A stretch of 64,000 nt of DNA. Source: Diogma glabrata (taxonomy: Eukaryota; Arthropoda; Insecta; Diptera; Cylindrotomidae). The notes beneath the pieces were generated by a model. That model did no database searches, was not told the DNA's origin, and was given only the letters and a program-made list of their open reading frames with translations. Below are positions 10,586 through 20,814 of this stretch, one piece after another (positions within the stretch are counted from its first letter, which is position 1; each line of letters begins with the position of its first letter). Made by a program: the position numbers and the translations under genes. Where the stretch lies: the NCBI GenBank assembly GCA_963693315.1, contig OY856186.1:301918144-301982143 (forward strand), read 5' to 3'.

Positions 10586-11611
10586 ATAAGTTACAGTTAT
10601 ATAAATACTCGAAAAAATTAGGACACAACCAGACACCAATCAATAATCCCAAATTCGAATTTTCTTACGAAAGAAGTAAAACAATTTTTTTTTGAATAGG
10701 AGTAGCAAGGTCAATTAATATAACAATAATCGAGTGACCGGTGGCAGCTAGCTAAGTAATAATAATAATAAAAGTAAAACATACGCCGATTTATAATCAC
10801 AATTTCGAAAATTTCTTACATAGGAAAAGAACAACAAAATTTTTTTTTTTTAAATTCAACCCATACACATAAGTAATAAAATCAGTAATTGAAATAGTAA
10901 GTGATTGAATCAGAAAACCCGAAATATTTTCGTATAGCAATCAATCCAAAAAAATTTTTCTGAATTTAACTCAAACAGATTAGTAATGAAGTAGTTCTAA
11001 ATAACTTCATAAAACCAGAAACCTCAATATTTTCTTATAACCAATCTTTTAACCTTTTCTTATAACCAATATAACTTATAAAGATTTTTTTTTTGTAATA
11101 TTCTAATAATATTTTTTTTTTTATATTTTTTTTTTTTATAATAATTTTAATTTAATAATAATTAAAAGAACTATTTAGTAATATTTTTCTTTCATTTCTA
11201 TACATTTTTCTTATTTTATGTTTCTCAAATATTTTTTTTTTTGCATTAAATCACTTCATGAAACCAGAAACCTAAATATATTCTTAAGTAATCAACCAAT
11301 TTATGGATTATAAGATTTTTATTGTAATAATTACAAGAACTCATTAGTAATAAATTTGTTTTCTTTTCAATTAATCACCGAAACAAAATATTTTTTTTTA
11401 TATATACATATAGTTAACATACCAAAAAAAATCCAAATAATTCCTGTTACCATCGTTGTTCTCCAATTATTTATTTATTTTATTGTTGTTCGTTAGGCAA
11501 AATTTCCAATTTTTCTGTTAGAATCGTTGTTCGTCGTTTTCCTCCAATTGTTTATTTTTTTTGTTGAAATAAATTTGTTTGTTTCCCTTATATATTTTAA
11601 TAACGATGCGC

Positions 11612-12140
11612 CGCCATTATTATGCAATATCCATTTATCAAAAACTGAGATTTGGCGACTAAATAACATTAAATGATGATGTAATTAGTTTAAATTCTGC
11701 ATAAATAATTAACAGAACATAAATAACATTGTATATTTGTTGCATATTCGTTGCATATTCATAAATAACATTACAAAAATAACATTGCATATAACATGCA
11801 CTAACTTTGATTGCATTAATTGTGATTTTATTTTTTTTGATTTTGATACAAGATTTTTTGAATGTAGTGTCTATTAATTTAATTTTTTTTTTATTCTTTT
11901 TGCACAACACATAAACGCCATTATTATGCAATATCCATTTATCAAAAAACTGAGATTTGGCGATTTAATAACATTAAATGATGATGTAATTAGTTTAAAT
12001 TATAAATAACATAACATATAACATGCACTAACTTTGATTGCATTATTTGTGATTTTATCTTTTCGATTTTGATACAACATTTTTTGAATGTAGTGTCTAT
12101 TAATTTAATTTTTTATATTCTTTGCACAACACATAAACGC
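11612..12140 (+). repeat. Imperfect tandem duplication, period about 304 bp
   Basis: The block beginning CGCCATTATTATGCAATATC at 11612 starts again at 11916. Both continue through ATCAAAAA(A)CTGAGATTTGGCGA and later TGCACTAACTTTGATTGCATTA to GCACAACACATAAACGC. The second copy is shorter, having lost part of a TGCATATTC/ATAACAT-rich stretch in the middle. Confidence 0.85.
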
Positions 12141-12439
12141 GTATGCGACGCCATATTTCATTTTAGAAAAATTTAAGTTTTTGATAGCGTTTTTTTTCTG
12201 TCACCACTGTTATAATAGTGAATTCACAATCAATTAATTTATTATAAAATGATTAACGCAACACAAATGATTAAAAGCACTAATTTTCTTTTTATTAAGA
12301 ATTTAATTTACAATTTTTGTATTTAAATTAATTTAAATATCTAGTCACAAATTTAGTTGTGTAACCTTTCGTTACCACGAGGATTCTGCCTTTTTATCTT
12401 TTTCGTTTATTAATTTATAATAATTTAAAGCGGTGAAGT

Positions 12440-12497
12440 GTGAACTCTCTTATTTTCTTTTATTCTCTTTCTTTTTATTTTTATTGAGAGAGTTCAC
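12440..12497. other. Hairpin, 11-bp stem
   Basis: GTGAACTCTCT (12440-12450) pairs with AGAGAGTTCAC (12487-12497) across a T/C-rich loop. The arms extend to TG...CA outward, which could mark an element end, but nothing else supports that. Confidence 0.6.
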
Positions 12498-13019
12498 AAC
12501 AATAGTGTCAGTTATTACTGTTATTATACAAAGACATCGGACTCATCTCTAAAGATTTTGTGCTCATCAAGACACTAAAGATTCATCTTCTTTATATATG
12601 GAAATACAGATCAAGGTGTGCGTAGTAGACAAAACAATCACTTTTTTATAAAAAAGATGTCAAATCGCAACCGTGTATATTTTGCTCTTTATACCGATGT
12701 TATCCAAAAATAAATAATAAAAATCCCTTAACCTAACAAATTTTATTTTATCAAATATAATTTCGATATATTTTTTTAAATTTTGTGTAATATAATAGGA
12801 GATTATACACCAAGGGAGAGAAGTGCATGTTTTTCTCCCGAGATGTGTTTGGAGCCCGAGGATGAAGTTTTACGGCTACATATCACTGAAGGAGATAACA
12901 TGGTCTTTTCCGAGGTGTAAATACAATGTTTTGCACGTACGTCGCTTACGTCATGCATTTACCACCGCATGCTAGCACGCCATGCCGTCACAGTGCGGTC
13001 ATGATGCTGCCTGTGGGAT

Positions 13020-13520
13020 AAAATTTGCATCACTATACCTTCAACATTCTGTCATTTCGAATACAGTGGTTTGAACCAAAAATATTAAAACGGCACTATT
13101 TTAAAATCAGTTTTCCTTTTGTTTTCTTTCGTGGTGACAAAAGCTCAATCCAAACATATTTTTTATTCATAATCTACAGAATTTATATAATTATATTTAC
13201 ACTACTTTTGGTAAGCTCTTGTTATCCATTTCGCATGGTGCCAAAATAGACACAAATTAAAGAACATAATGCGTACATTTTGCCGCTACACCATGCCGCA
13301 CGCTATGGTGACACTATGATAACCACATGCGGATGCACTTGGACGTCCAAGTGAGAACATATCACGACGCCCGTACCCACATTGTGCCGCCACAGTGTGT
13401 GTTGGGACTTTCGGTATCGTCATTGCGACAAACGAAATTGCGGGCGTATTTTGAAGTTGTAAAATGAAAATATATGTGTGTGATTGCATTTGTAAATGAG
13501 CCATCCATTTTTTGTCATTT
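13020..13520 (+). repeat. Dispersed repeat family with ACTTGGACGTCCAAGT palindrome, copy 1
   Basis: Contains CATTTTGCCGCTACACCATGCCG, CACTATGATAACCACATGCGGATGCA, the palindrome around 13338-13353, then CATTGTGCCGCCACAGTGTGTGTTGGG. The same order of motifs recurs at 15285-15540, 16180-16530 (twice), 47345-47550 and 48185-48385. The lead-in at 13080-13215 (AATATTAAAACGGCACTATTTTAAAATC...) recurs near 46265. It is non-coding; frames running through it in several copies are not conserved as protein. A short GC-richer relative lies at 12900-13020. Confidence 0.75.
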
Positions 13521-13739
13521 TTTTAACGATACGATTTCAATAAAAAAATTTTCTTAATGTTTTAAAAAAATTAATTTAAATATCGCTAAGCCGACATGAA
13601 AAATTACAAGCAAAACATATTAAATAAATGCAATAATTTTTTTGAATCACTAAAATTAATTATTCAAAGAAGCCGTTTGTTTTTTGTGTATTTTTTCATA
13701 ACCTTCACAAAATAATTTCTTTCGCACATAATTTTAGAT

Positions 13740-15110
13740 GAAAAATATGGTGGGGCTGAAATCTCACAGCTATATCTCAGAGCTTCGGTTTTCAGTTTTC
13801 GTTAAGGATTTTGAAATATTTTTCAGCATAAAACTTTTATGAGGACATTGTTTTTCAAAAATTCTGAAAATAATGCAAAGATTACAACAAAATCACAAAT
13901 TGAAACTTTACCAATATTCCAAAAAGTAGAATAAAATCAAAGATTTAAACTTTTTCTAAATTTTAATAATATCCAAAAAATTATTAAAAATTCAAACTTT
14001 TTCCAAAAATTCTAAAAATATTCCAAAAATTATAACAATATCAAAAATTGAAACTTTTTTCAAAATTCCAAAACTTATAATTACATCAAAAATTTAAAAT
14101 TTTTCAAAATTCTAAAAGTATTTCAAAAATTCTTACAAAATCTAAAATTGAAACTTTTTTCAAACTTCTAAAAATATATGTGCATAAAATTCACAAGTTC
14201 AAAAATTCTGTTTTTTTTTCAAAATTCTAAAAATATTGCAAAAATTATTACAAAATCAAAAATTGAAACTTTTTCAAAATTCCAAAAATATTTCAAAAAC
14301 CATAAACAAATTCAAAAATTTCCTTGTCACATTTACGTTATACAACAGCTAGATTTTTTTTTCCAAAAAATTGGTAAAAAAATAAATGAAATAATTTTTT
14401 TGACATACTTGACAATATTTTTTTGACAAGCTTATAACATCATGTTCATTATACATTTAATTTCATACAAATAACTAATTTTATTTTTTTCTAAGAAAAG
14501 AATTGTAAATCATTCTTTTGACACACTTGACATTATTTTTGTGACAAACTTACAATGTCATAATTCTCTATAATAATATAAAATTTCATGTCATACAAAT
14601 AATTAACTTTATTTTTCCGAAAATTGGGTAAAAAATAAATAAAAATCTTTCTTTTGACACACTTGACAATAATTTTTTGTCACACTTATAACGAAATAAT
14701 CTAGTTTTTGATCTCACATACCAATCCCAACCGTCAATATTTCTCCACATTCTTTGTTCCTACTCTTTATCACTTAAAATGAACATTTTTTAAGCCAAAA
14801 ATATGAAAATTTGCTATTTTTGACACACTTAATGATTTTTTGACACACTTCCGGTACAGTTAACAAACACATCGTCCTTTTGGACCTGCCCATTGAGGAA
14901 ACCTATTTTTAGAAAATTTTTGAAATCCCTCCAGCGGTTTTCTAGATTTCGTAGGAAATGACGGACGGCCGGACGGCTGGCAGACAGACATACATTTTTT
15001 AGAATCAGTAGGTCCTAAAACGTCGAGAAATGCCAAAAAAGTGGGAGGTAAGAATTTCACTTTTGGCTCATGAATTCAATACTTTGTTTTTTTCAAAACC
15101 GAAGTAATAA
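13740..15110 (+). repeat. Dispersed repeat family with TGACACACTTGACA motifs, copy 1
   Basis: Begins TGGTGGGGCTGAAATCTCAC...CTTCGGTTTT and ends TTTTGGCTCATGAATTC...TTCAAAACCGAAG, so the outer parts carry a short inverted match (CTTCGGTTTT / AAAACCGAAG). The core (about 13860-14330) is a degenerate tandem array of roughly 50-60-bp units like CAAAATTCTAAAAATATTGCAAAAATTATTAC. It is followed by repeated TTTTGACACACTTGACAATATTTTTTTGACA and a conserved right part around 14860-15060. Other copies: 46400-46990 (-), 48470-49180 (-), 55425-57750 (+). No protein is encoded. Confidence 0.75.
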
Positions 15111-15284
15111 AATAAAATTCATTAATTTATTATTAGGAAAGTTATATTATCTCATAAAAAGTTAAATAAAACCAGCCATTTAAGAAAATGTTAAACCACT
15201 TTTTCACTTTCAAGCTTTTTATTCTTTGTTTATTATTCTTATCCTTAAATAAATTTCGTTTTTTATTATTACTTTTTGTAAGAG

Positions 15285-16540
15285 CACGTTATATGCCCAA
15301 CCAACACCGGTGCGTCATGGATTTGCCATGGCGTGCTAACACTTTATGCCGTTTTTTTGCGCTCGTTGTGCGTATATTTTTTCGCCACTCCGTGTCGTTA
15401 CAGAATGACGGCACTATGATAACTATGTGCGGATGCCCTTTGACGTCCAAGTGAGAACATGCCATGACGCACGTGACCATATTTTGCTAACATTGTGCCG
15501 CCACAGTGTTTGTGGGGAATTTTCGTAACGTCATTGCGACAGATGAAGATTGCGGACGTATTTCGAAGTTGTAAAATGAAAATGTATGTGTGTGATTGCC
15601 TTTTTTATTTAGGCGTCCATTTTTCGCCATTTTTTTAATGACACAATTTAAATGAAAAAAAAATCAGAATTCAAAAAATTTAAATATATGGCTAAAATAT
15701 GAAAAATAATATTAATTTTCCACAACTTTCTTAATATTATAAATAAAATAATTTAAATATCAGTAAACCGACATGAAAAATGACAAAAAAAAATATTAAA
15801 TAAATATAATAATTTTTTTGAATCACTAAAACTAATTATTTAAAGAGCCCGTTTGATTTTTGTGCATTTTTTCACTATCATTACTTTCACAAAATAATTT
15901 CTTTCGCACATAATTTTAGATGAAAATAAAATGAAAATTATCAGTTTATTATTACGAAAGTCATATTATATCTTATAAAAAATAAAATGAAACCAGTAAT
16001 TAAAAAAAATGTCAAACTATACTTTTTCACTCTCCATTTTTATTGTTTGAATTTAATTATCATCATCATTAAATAAAATTTGTTTCACTTCGTTTTTTTA
16101 TTATTATATCATAATTAAAAATAAAAAACGAAGTGAAACATCGTTATGCATTTCGCGTAATGGAAACAAAATAAATAGCAAATTGCGTACATTTTGCCAC
16201 CACATCTGCCGTCACGCTATGATGGCACTATGATAGCAATAATTATGCGGATGCATTTGGACGTCCAAGTGGCAACATGCAATGACACACGTGAACGCAA
16301 TGTGCTAGCATTGGGCCACCACAGTGTTTGTTTGGTGCATTTCACATGGTGCCACAATGGCCACCAAATAAAGAGCATAATGCGTACATTTTGCCGCCAC
16401 ACTGTACCGTCACGCTATGATGGCACTATGATAACCATATGCTCATGCACCTGGACATTCAAGTGACAACATACCATGGCGCGTGTAAACGCATTGTGCT
16501 AGCATTGGGCCGCCACACTCTTTGTTAGGATATTTTTGTA
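15285..16540 (+). repeat. Palindrome family, further copies (three in tandem arrangement)
   Basis: Copies at about 15285-15540, 16180-16325 and 16325-16530 each contain a version of the GCGTACATTTTGCC...CACTATGATA...GGACGTCCAAGTG...GCCACAGTGTTTGTT string. The palindrome is altered in the last copy (CCTGGACATTCAAGTG). Between copies are AT-rich segments, some shared (for example TAAACCGACATGAAAAATGACAA at 15763 and 47080). Confidence 0.7.
16081..16140. other. Hairpin with about 20-bp stem
   Basis: TGTTTCACTTCGTTTTTTTATT at the left pairs with AATAAAAAACGAAGTGAAACA at the right across a short AT loop, one base short of perfect. Half of the stem (TTTCGTTTTACTTCG) recurs unpaired near 47307 and 48128, so the inverted partner is specific to this copy. 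Confidence 0.8.
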
Positions 16541-17198
16541 TTCGCCTACATATTAGTGTGTTACTTTACTACTGTTTTGTGTGGCCTTAAAGTGTCACTT
16601 TTTAACCATAGATTTTGTTGTCATAGTTTCGTCCAAAATAGTAAATAAAAGAAGGCAGTCTTGAGGACGGCCGACAGAAGTGAAAACTTAAAACTGTGAA
16701 ATAGCTGTGTTTTATCGTCTATATACAACAAAATCTTAACTAACTTTACAACGCTTACACACTGTTATTAACTGAGACAGACATAAAATTCAATAAAAAA
16801 AAGAAAAAACCAAAATATGAATCAAGAGAACGAGAGTAAAATTATTTAAAATATATTATCATTAATTTCAACAATACTTAGGTTTTTCGTAGTATCAATT
16901 GCGTTTTCTTTATTAAAAAGTATAAAGAAAACACACCAATCAAATATGACAAAACAGTTTTTTTTATTGAACTTAAAACTACAACAAAATCTTTACTTAC
17001 TATACCATACTTACACCACACTTAAACCGAAAAAAAAATCAAATTCAATAAAAAGAAAAAAAAAACAAATTATAAATCAAGAAAATGAGAATAAGAAATA
17101 AGAAAATAACAAATGATTACAATTTATCTTACTCTCTTTTAATATTTATTTTATATTTAATATTTATTTAGAGTGAATGGGAGAAATCCCATACAAAA

Positions 17199-17972
17199 TA
17201 AAGAAGTTTTCACTTAAAAAATGGCACAACACTCACCAACAGAAAATAGAAAAAAAAGAAAATAACCACAAAAAGTATAAAAAACAGAACAGCAACAAAA
17301 CATTTATTTTAAAAACTAAATAAAATATTGAGATATCGTAAAAATCACCTGAATGCATTCTAAATTTTACTTCGCATTGACGTCACATTGTGCTAAAAGA
17401 CAATAGCAAAAACTTTAAAAAACTACACTATCGATAAATTTAAATACCGTAAATTGTTCGCAGCCAAAGAGAAATACATCCTCAAATAGTAGTTGTTATT
17501 TTCCTTATTTTATTTCACGGGAATGAAATTATGGAAAATAATGATAGGAAACCCAATATTTTATTATTTTTAGTACTGCCTGAGGCAAAAAAAATAATTT
17601 TCTTGTTAATGTTGAAAAGGTAATAATTTGAATGAAACTGAAAAAGACAATAGCAATAACTTTAAAAAACTTCATTATCGATTGATTTAAAATTCGTAAA
17701 AAGAAATTTTTATGATTTTTTATGATTGTTCATGAATGGTATTTAATAAAAGTAAAAAAACAATAAAAAAAATGTACCACTAAAGGAATTGAACTCTCGA
17801 CCTATAGAACCTCAGTCGACCGCGATATCCATATTCCATTTTTAAACGCTACGGTTACGACCGTATATAGGTACTTTATACTTAAATAGATTAGCGTCAC
17901 GATAACTTGAATATATACATTTATCCTCATACAAAATCCACACCGCGCCTAAAGAAGTTTTCACTTAAAAAA
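17199..17972 (-). repeat. Segment bounded by a 23-bp direct repeat and containing a tRNA-like head
   Basis: A 23-bp direct repeat (TAAAGAAGTTTTCACTT then AAAAAA) occurs at 17199-17221 and 17950-17972. Between them is about 730 bp, including ATGCATTCTAAATTTTACTTCGCATTGACGTCACA and AGAGAAATACATCCTCAAATAGTAGT, both also present at 50550-50700. The minus-strand reading puts the tRNA-like part near its 5' end, as in a tRNA-derived SINE. CATACAAAAT also precedes both direct repeats at slightly different spacing, so they may be repeat ends rather than a target duplication. Confidence 0.45.
17776..17840 (-). other. Degenerate tRNA-like sequence (copy 1)
   Basis: The minus strand reads GGAATATGGATATCGCGGTCGACTG..., then a 7-base loop region, then GAGAGTTCAATTCC, a good match to the tRNA B box. 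The stems do not pair well enough for a working tRNA. A homologous sequence is at 51146-51215, in the same repeat family, so it is probably the promoter part of a SINE-like repeat. Confidence 0.5.
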
Positions 17973-18370
17973 CATTTGTATTTGTTTAAATTCTATAAAA
18001 AATAGAAATTTAGAAAGCGACCCTTAAATTAAAAATTTCATAATCCAATCAAAATATTTGTTATTATTTGTTGTCATAGTTATACAATTACTTTGAAAAA
18101 ATAACAATTATTTTGTCAAAGGTTTTTTGTCCAACATATTTTTATCTAAAAATTTATGCAAATTTATAACTTTGATTTAGAATAAACAATTTTTTTTAAA
18201 TATTTTACTTGCGGCGAATAAAAACTAGTATGTCATATAGTATAAGGGCGAATAAAAACTAGTAAGTACTAGTATGTCTCACGGACGTAAGTTATTTTTG
18301 ACTTAATGTAGGTGCAAATCTCGGCTAGTGCCTCGATGTGCAAACTCCACATACGTCCAAAATCTTTAGC

Positions 18371-19360
18371 TTAAAAAGTTTTTTGTTTTTCGTTGCTATT
18401 AACAACGAAGACCAAAGTATTATTTGTAAATAAATGTACAATTTATTTGATTGAAAAAAACGCTTAGTTTGTAATAACTTCAATGATATTTGTTTTACTG
18501 TCCATGATAATTGTTTTATTAAAGTCACTCGGGAGCAAGTAAACATCAAGTCTCATTTGTAAAAACTGGTTAATCGTCTTATTCGGATACCGGATTCCTT
18601 CGGCGTCGTTTGAGAACTTCTATATCCGAGCAATAATCTACTATTTGACTCCCTTGACTTAGATTTTATAGCTAGCCTTTACATTTAATACAAACAAAAT
18701 ATTCTATGATATTATGATACTACCATATTTATTTTATCAACTCAAAAAATTTTAACTGTGTTTTTATTCTTCTAATTTCAGAAAATTTCAACAAAACGTA
18801 ACATCAAAAAAAGAGCTTATGATAATTAAATTTAACAAATAAATGTTACTTTATTTATTTAAAATATTATGACAATTACAATTGAAAGAAAAACAAGATT
18901 ATCATGCTCTATATATCCAACAAACTTCTTATCTCAAAATGACATTGGAAATCATAAGAAAATACAATAACAACAAAAGAATATAAAGTTTAATATATTT
19001 TTATCTTTATCAATCAAATAAAAATCTACAACATTTAAATTAAATATTTTAAATTTGTTGTTATAAAAGTATTAATTTAAACTATAAGAAAAAATTAAAC
19101 TTAAAAAAATGAAATAAAATTCTTTTCTCAACATTAAAATATTTAAATCAACAATGAAAATTACCAAAAGAAAATTCTTTGAATACAATGGAAAATGATT
19201 AAGGAAAGAATAATTATGACTTATGAATTTATTTTTAATGTGAATAAAGAAAGTAAGGGAAGAAAATGGAAATAGAATTAATGAGTTTTAAGTTTTGCAG
19301 GGATTTCCTGTAGTTTCCTTTTTCTTTGATTTTGTGTTTATTTTATGTAAAAAGCAAATA
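18371..19360 (+). other. AT-rich DNA upstream of the signal-peptide exon; no gene seen
   Basis: No supported frame or repeat unit is visible. TTTTAAGTTTTGCAG ending at 19299 could be a splice acceptor for a 5' untranslated exon, but the pyrimidine tract is weak. No convincing promoter could be picked in such AT-rich sequence. Confidence 0.4.
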
Positions 19361-19454
19361 ATGATGGACAAGAAAATTATAATAAAAATTCACAAACTAT
19401 TATTTGTGGTGATATTAATTCTTATAACTTTTGTGCAATGTGAAACATATTCAG
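19361..19454 (+). CDS. First coding exon of a secreted or membrane protein (signal peptide)
   Basis: Starts at ATGATGGAC and encodes MMDKKIIIKIHKLL followed by a long hydrophobic run (FVVILILITFV), then QCETYS. This is a textbook signal peptide: basic n-region, hydrophobic core, and a small/polar region where cleavage near Cys-Glu is plausible. The exon ends TATTCAG before GTGAGA, a strong 5' splice site, leaving one base of a split codon (phase 1). The frame upstream to 19295 has no ATG, and the second ATG is adjacent at 19364. The next exon in phase is proposed at 59121-59275. The exon alone does not identify the protein. Other nearby open frames (for example 19503-19685) are intronic and unsupported. 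Confidence 0.62.
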
Positions 19455-19697
19455 GTGAGAAATTTACATTAAATAAACATTAAATTTAATTTAAAAAACA
19501 TTTTGTGCAATTATTTTTTTAAATGGTTGAAAATGTATTCGAAAATTTGGGACACTTTACTAACGGTTAATAAAAATTATGTTTACCAGTATAAGGTAGC
19601 AAAAACCCAGTACAATGAAACTGATGATGTGGATAATCTTCTGATTTTGACAATTGAAAGTTCGAGAGCAAAAACAGAGTGCTAAAACTTTTATTTA

Positions 19698-20231
19698 TAG
19701 TCCCTGGGCCCATGCTGATTTCATGTGATGATTACCAGCCTGTTCTTGACGAGCCCGAAAACTTTTGTTCTGCGATTTTTCTCAAACGGCAGCTTTTTCG
19801 TTCGGCAAGCTTCAAAAAATGCTAATTGCCCGCAATCTTGTAAGTTTGCTACTTTAAACTTTTTTTTTAACTATAGCGTTTGAAAATTTATTTTAGAACA
19901 TGAGGGTAAGCTGGTCCGACCAAAATTTGTCTGCTATTGTCGAGTCCGACAACTGACATTTTGATATGTTTGGGTTGTCAGACTAGACAAATTTTTGTCA
20001 GACAAGGTTACCCTCGTGTTCTAAATCAAATTTCCAACACCCATAGTTAAAAAAAACAAAAATTTACAACACCCCGGGCAATCAGCAATTCTCGGAGCTT
20101 GCCGAACGAAAAAACGGCCAAATCAAGAAAATGGCAGAACAAAAGTTTTCGGATTCGTAAAGGACTGGCGCCTTATGAAATATAAAATATATTGTAATCA
20201 TTACATGAAGTCGGCGTGGGCCCAGGGACTA
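19698..20231. mobile_element. Foldback element, about 534 bp
   Basis: Its ends are TAGTCCCTGGGCCCATGC and the inverse GTGGGCCCAGGGACTA. Inside, further mirrored blocks follow in order: GATGATTAC / GTAATCATTAC, AAAACTTTTGTTCTGC / GCAGAACAAAAGTTTTCGG, TTCGTTCGGCAAGC / GCTTGCCGAACGAA, TTAGAACATGAGGGTAA / TTACCCTCGTGTTCTAA. The two arms thus cover nearly the whole element, with a short centre near 19960. It has no coding capacity and is a MITE or foldback type. Confidence 0.88.
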
Positions 20232-20814
20232 TTATTACCTTTACCGCCAACCAAAAAGAAATGGCAAAGGAAATCCATTGAACTAAAGTGGATTTTCGAT
20301 TTCAAATTTATTAAATAAAAAAAATTGATCAATTTATCGTATGGGTAGCGTGAATATGCGAGTTTTAGCAAGCTTCACAGATGGTTCATATCATGAGTAT
20401 AAGTGATCGTATGATCGTTTATGTTTGTAGAGAATAATTATTTAGATCTAAATACAATAATAGCCTATTTTAAGGGTTCTGTACTTTAAACAGCAAAAAC
20501 GGTACCCTATTGGCGAGACGATGGTGTCCGTCCAAATTTCTACATAATCGATTTTCTCAAAACTATAAGTTCTATCAACTTGAAATTTACTACAGTTATA
20601 AATGTAATTGTCCATGCCTGCTGAAAAATAATTTGCAAATATTTGTTTTTATCTGTATTGTATACATACATTCATAGATAAGGAGATGGTTTTAAGGGAT
20701 CGAGATTTATTTAGAAAATCGAAAATGATTGAAATATTTTTATAATGATTTCAATAAATTGTATCGACTGCTTAGTTTTTGAGTAATTACCAAAAACGTT
20801 AAATGTTTTCCTGT
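20232..20814. other. Intronic DNA between the foldback element and the first gypsy remnant
   Basis: No gene is seen. At 20477-20520 the sequence GGTTCTGTACTTTAAACAGCAAAAACGGTACCCTATTGG resembles a short GGTTCCGT...AACCCTATTGG motif also found at 54983-55018, a likely remnant of one dispersed repeat. Confidence 0.4.

Larger units (their letters stand above)
10640..12700 (-). other. Non-coding region upstream of gag; expected to contain the 5' LTR
   Basis: The region is AT-rich with poly(T) runs and no supported ORF. The 5' LTR and leader of the minus-strand gypsy element should lie here, but its partner LTR is outside the window, so borders cannot be set. It contains the 304-bp-period direct repeat at 11612-12140 and a hairpin at 12440-12497. 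Confidence 0.45.
16539..18370 (+). repeat. Dispersed repeat also found at the right edge of the 4-kb tandem array, with an insertion
   Basis: The left part, TATTCGCCTACATATTAGTGTGTTAC...GTCCAAAATAGTAAATAAAA (16539-16651), and the right part, ACATTTGTATTTGTTTAAATTC...CTCGGCTAGTGCCTCGATG...CCACATACGTCCAAAATCTTTAGC (17972-18370), are contiguous at 41576-42055. Here they are split by about 1.3 kb that includes the tRNA-like segment. The right end folds back on itself (CGGACGTAAG...TCCAAAA). Confidence 0.7.

Noticed and set aside
15188..15454. Plus-strand ORF with hydrophobic N-terminus
   Set aside because: Runs through the palindrome repeat family, and other copies do not keep the frame.
17776..17840. 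Functional tRNA gene (also considered at 51146-51215)
   Set aside because: Acceptor and anticodon stems do not pair and both copies are inside a repeat.
19503..19685. Plus-strand ORF of about 60 codons just after the signal-peptide exon
   Set aside because: Lies beyond a strong donor, starts without a clear ATG context, no recognisable domain; treated as intron.
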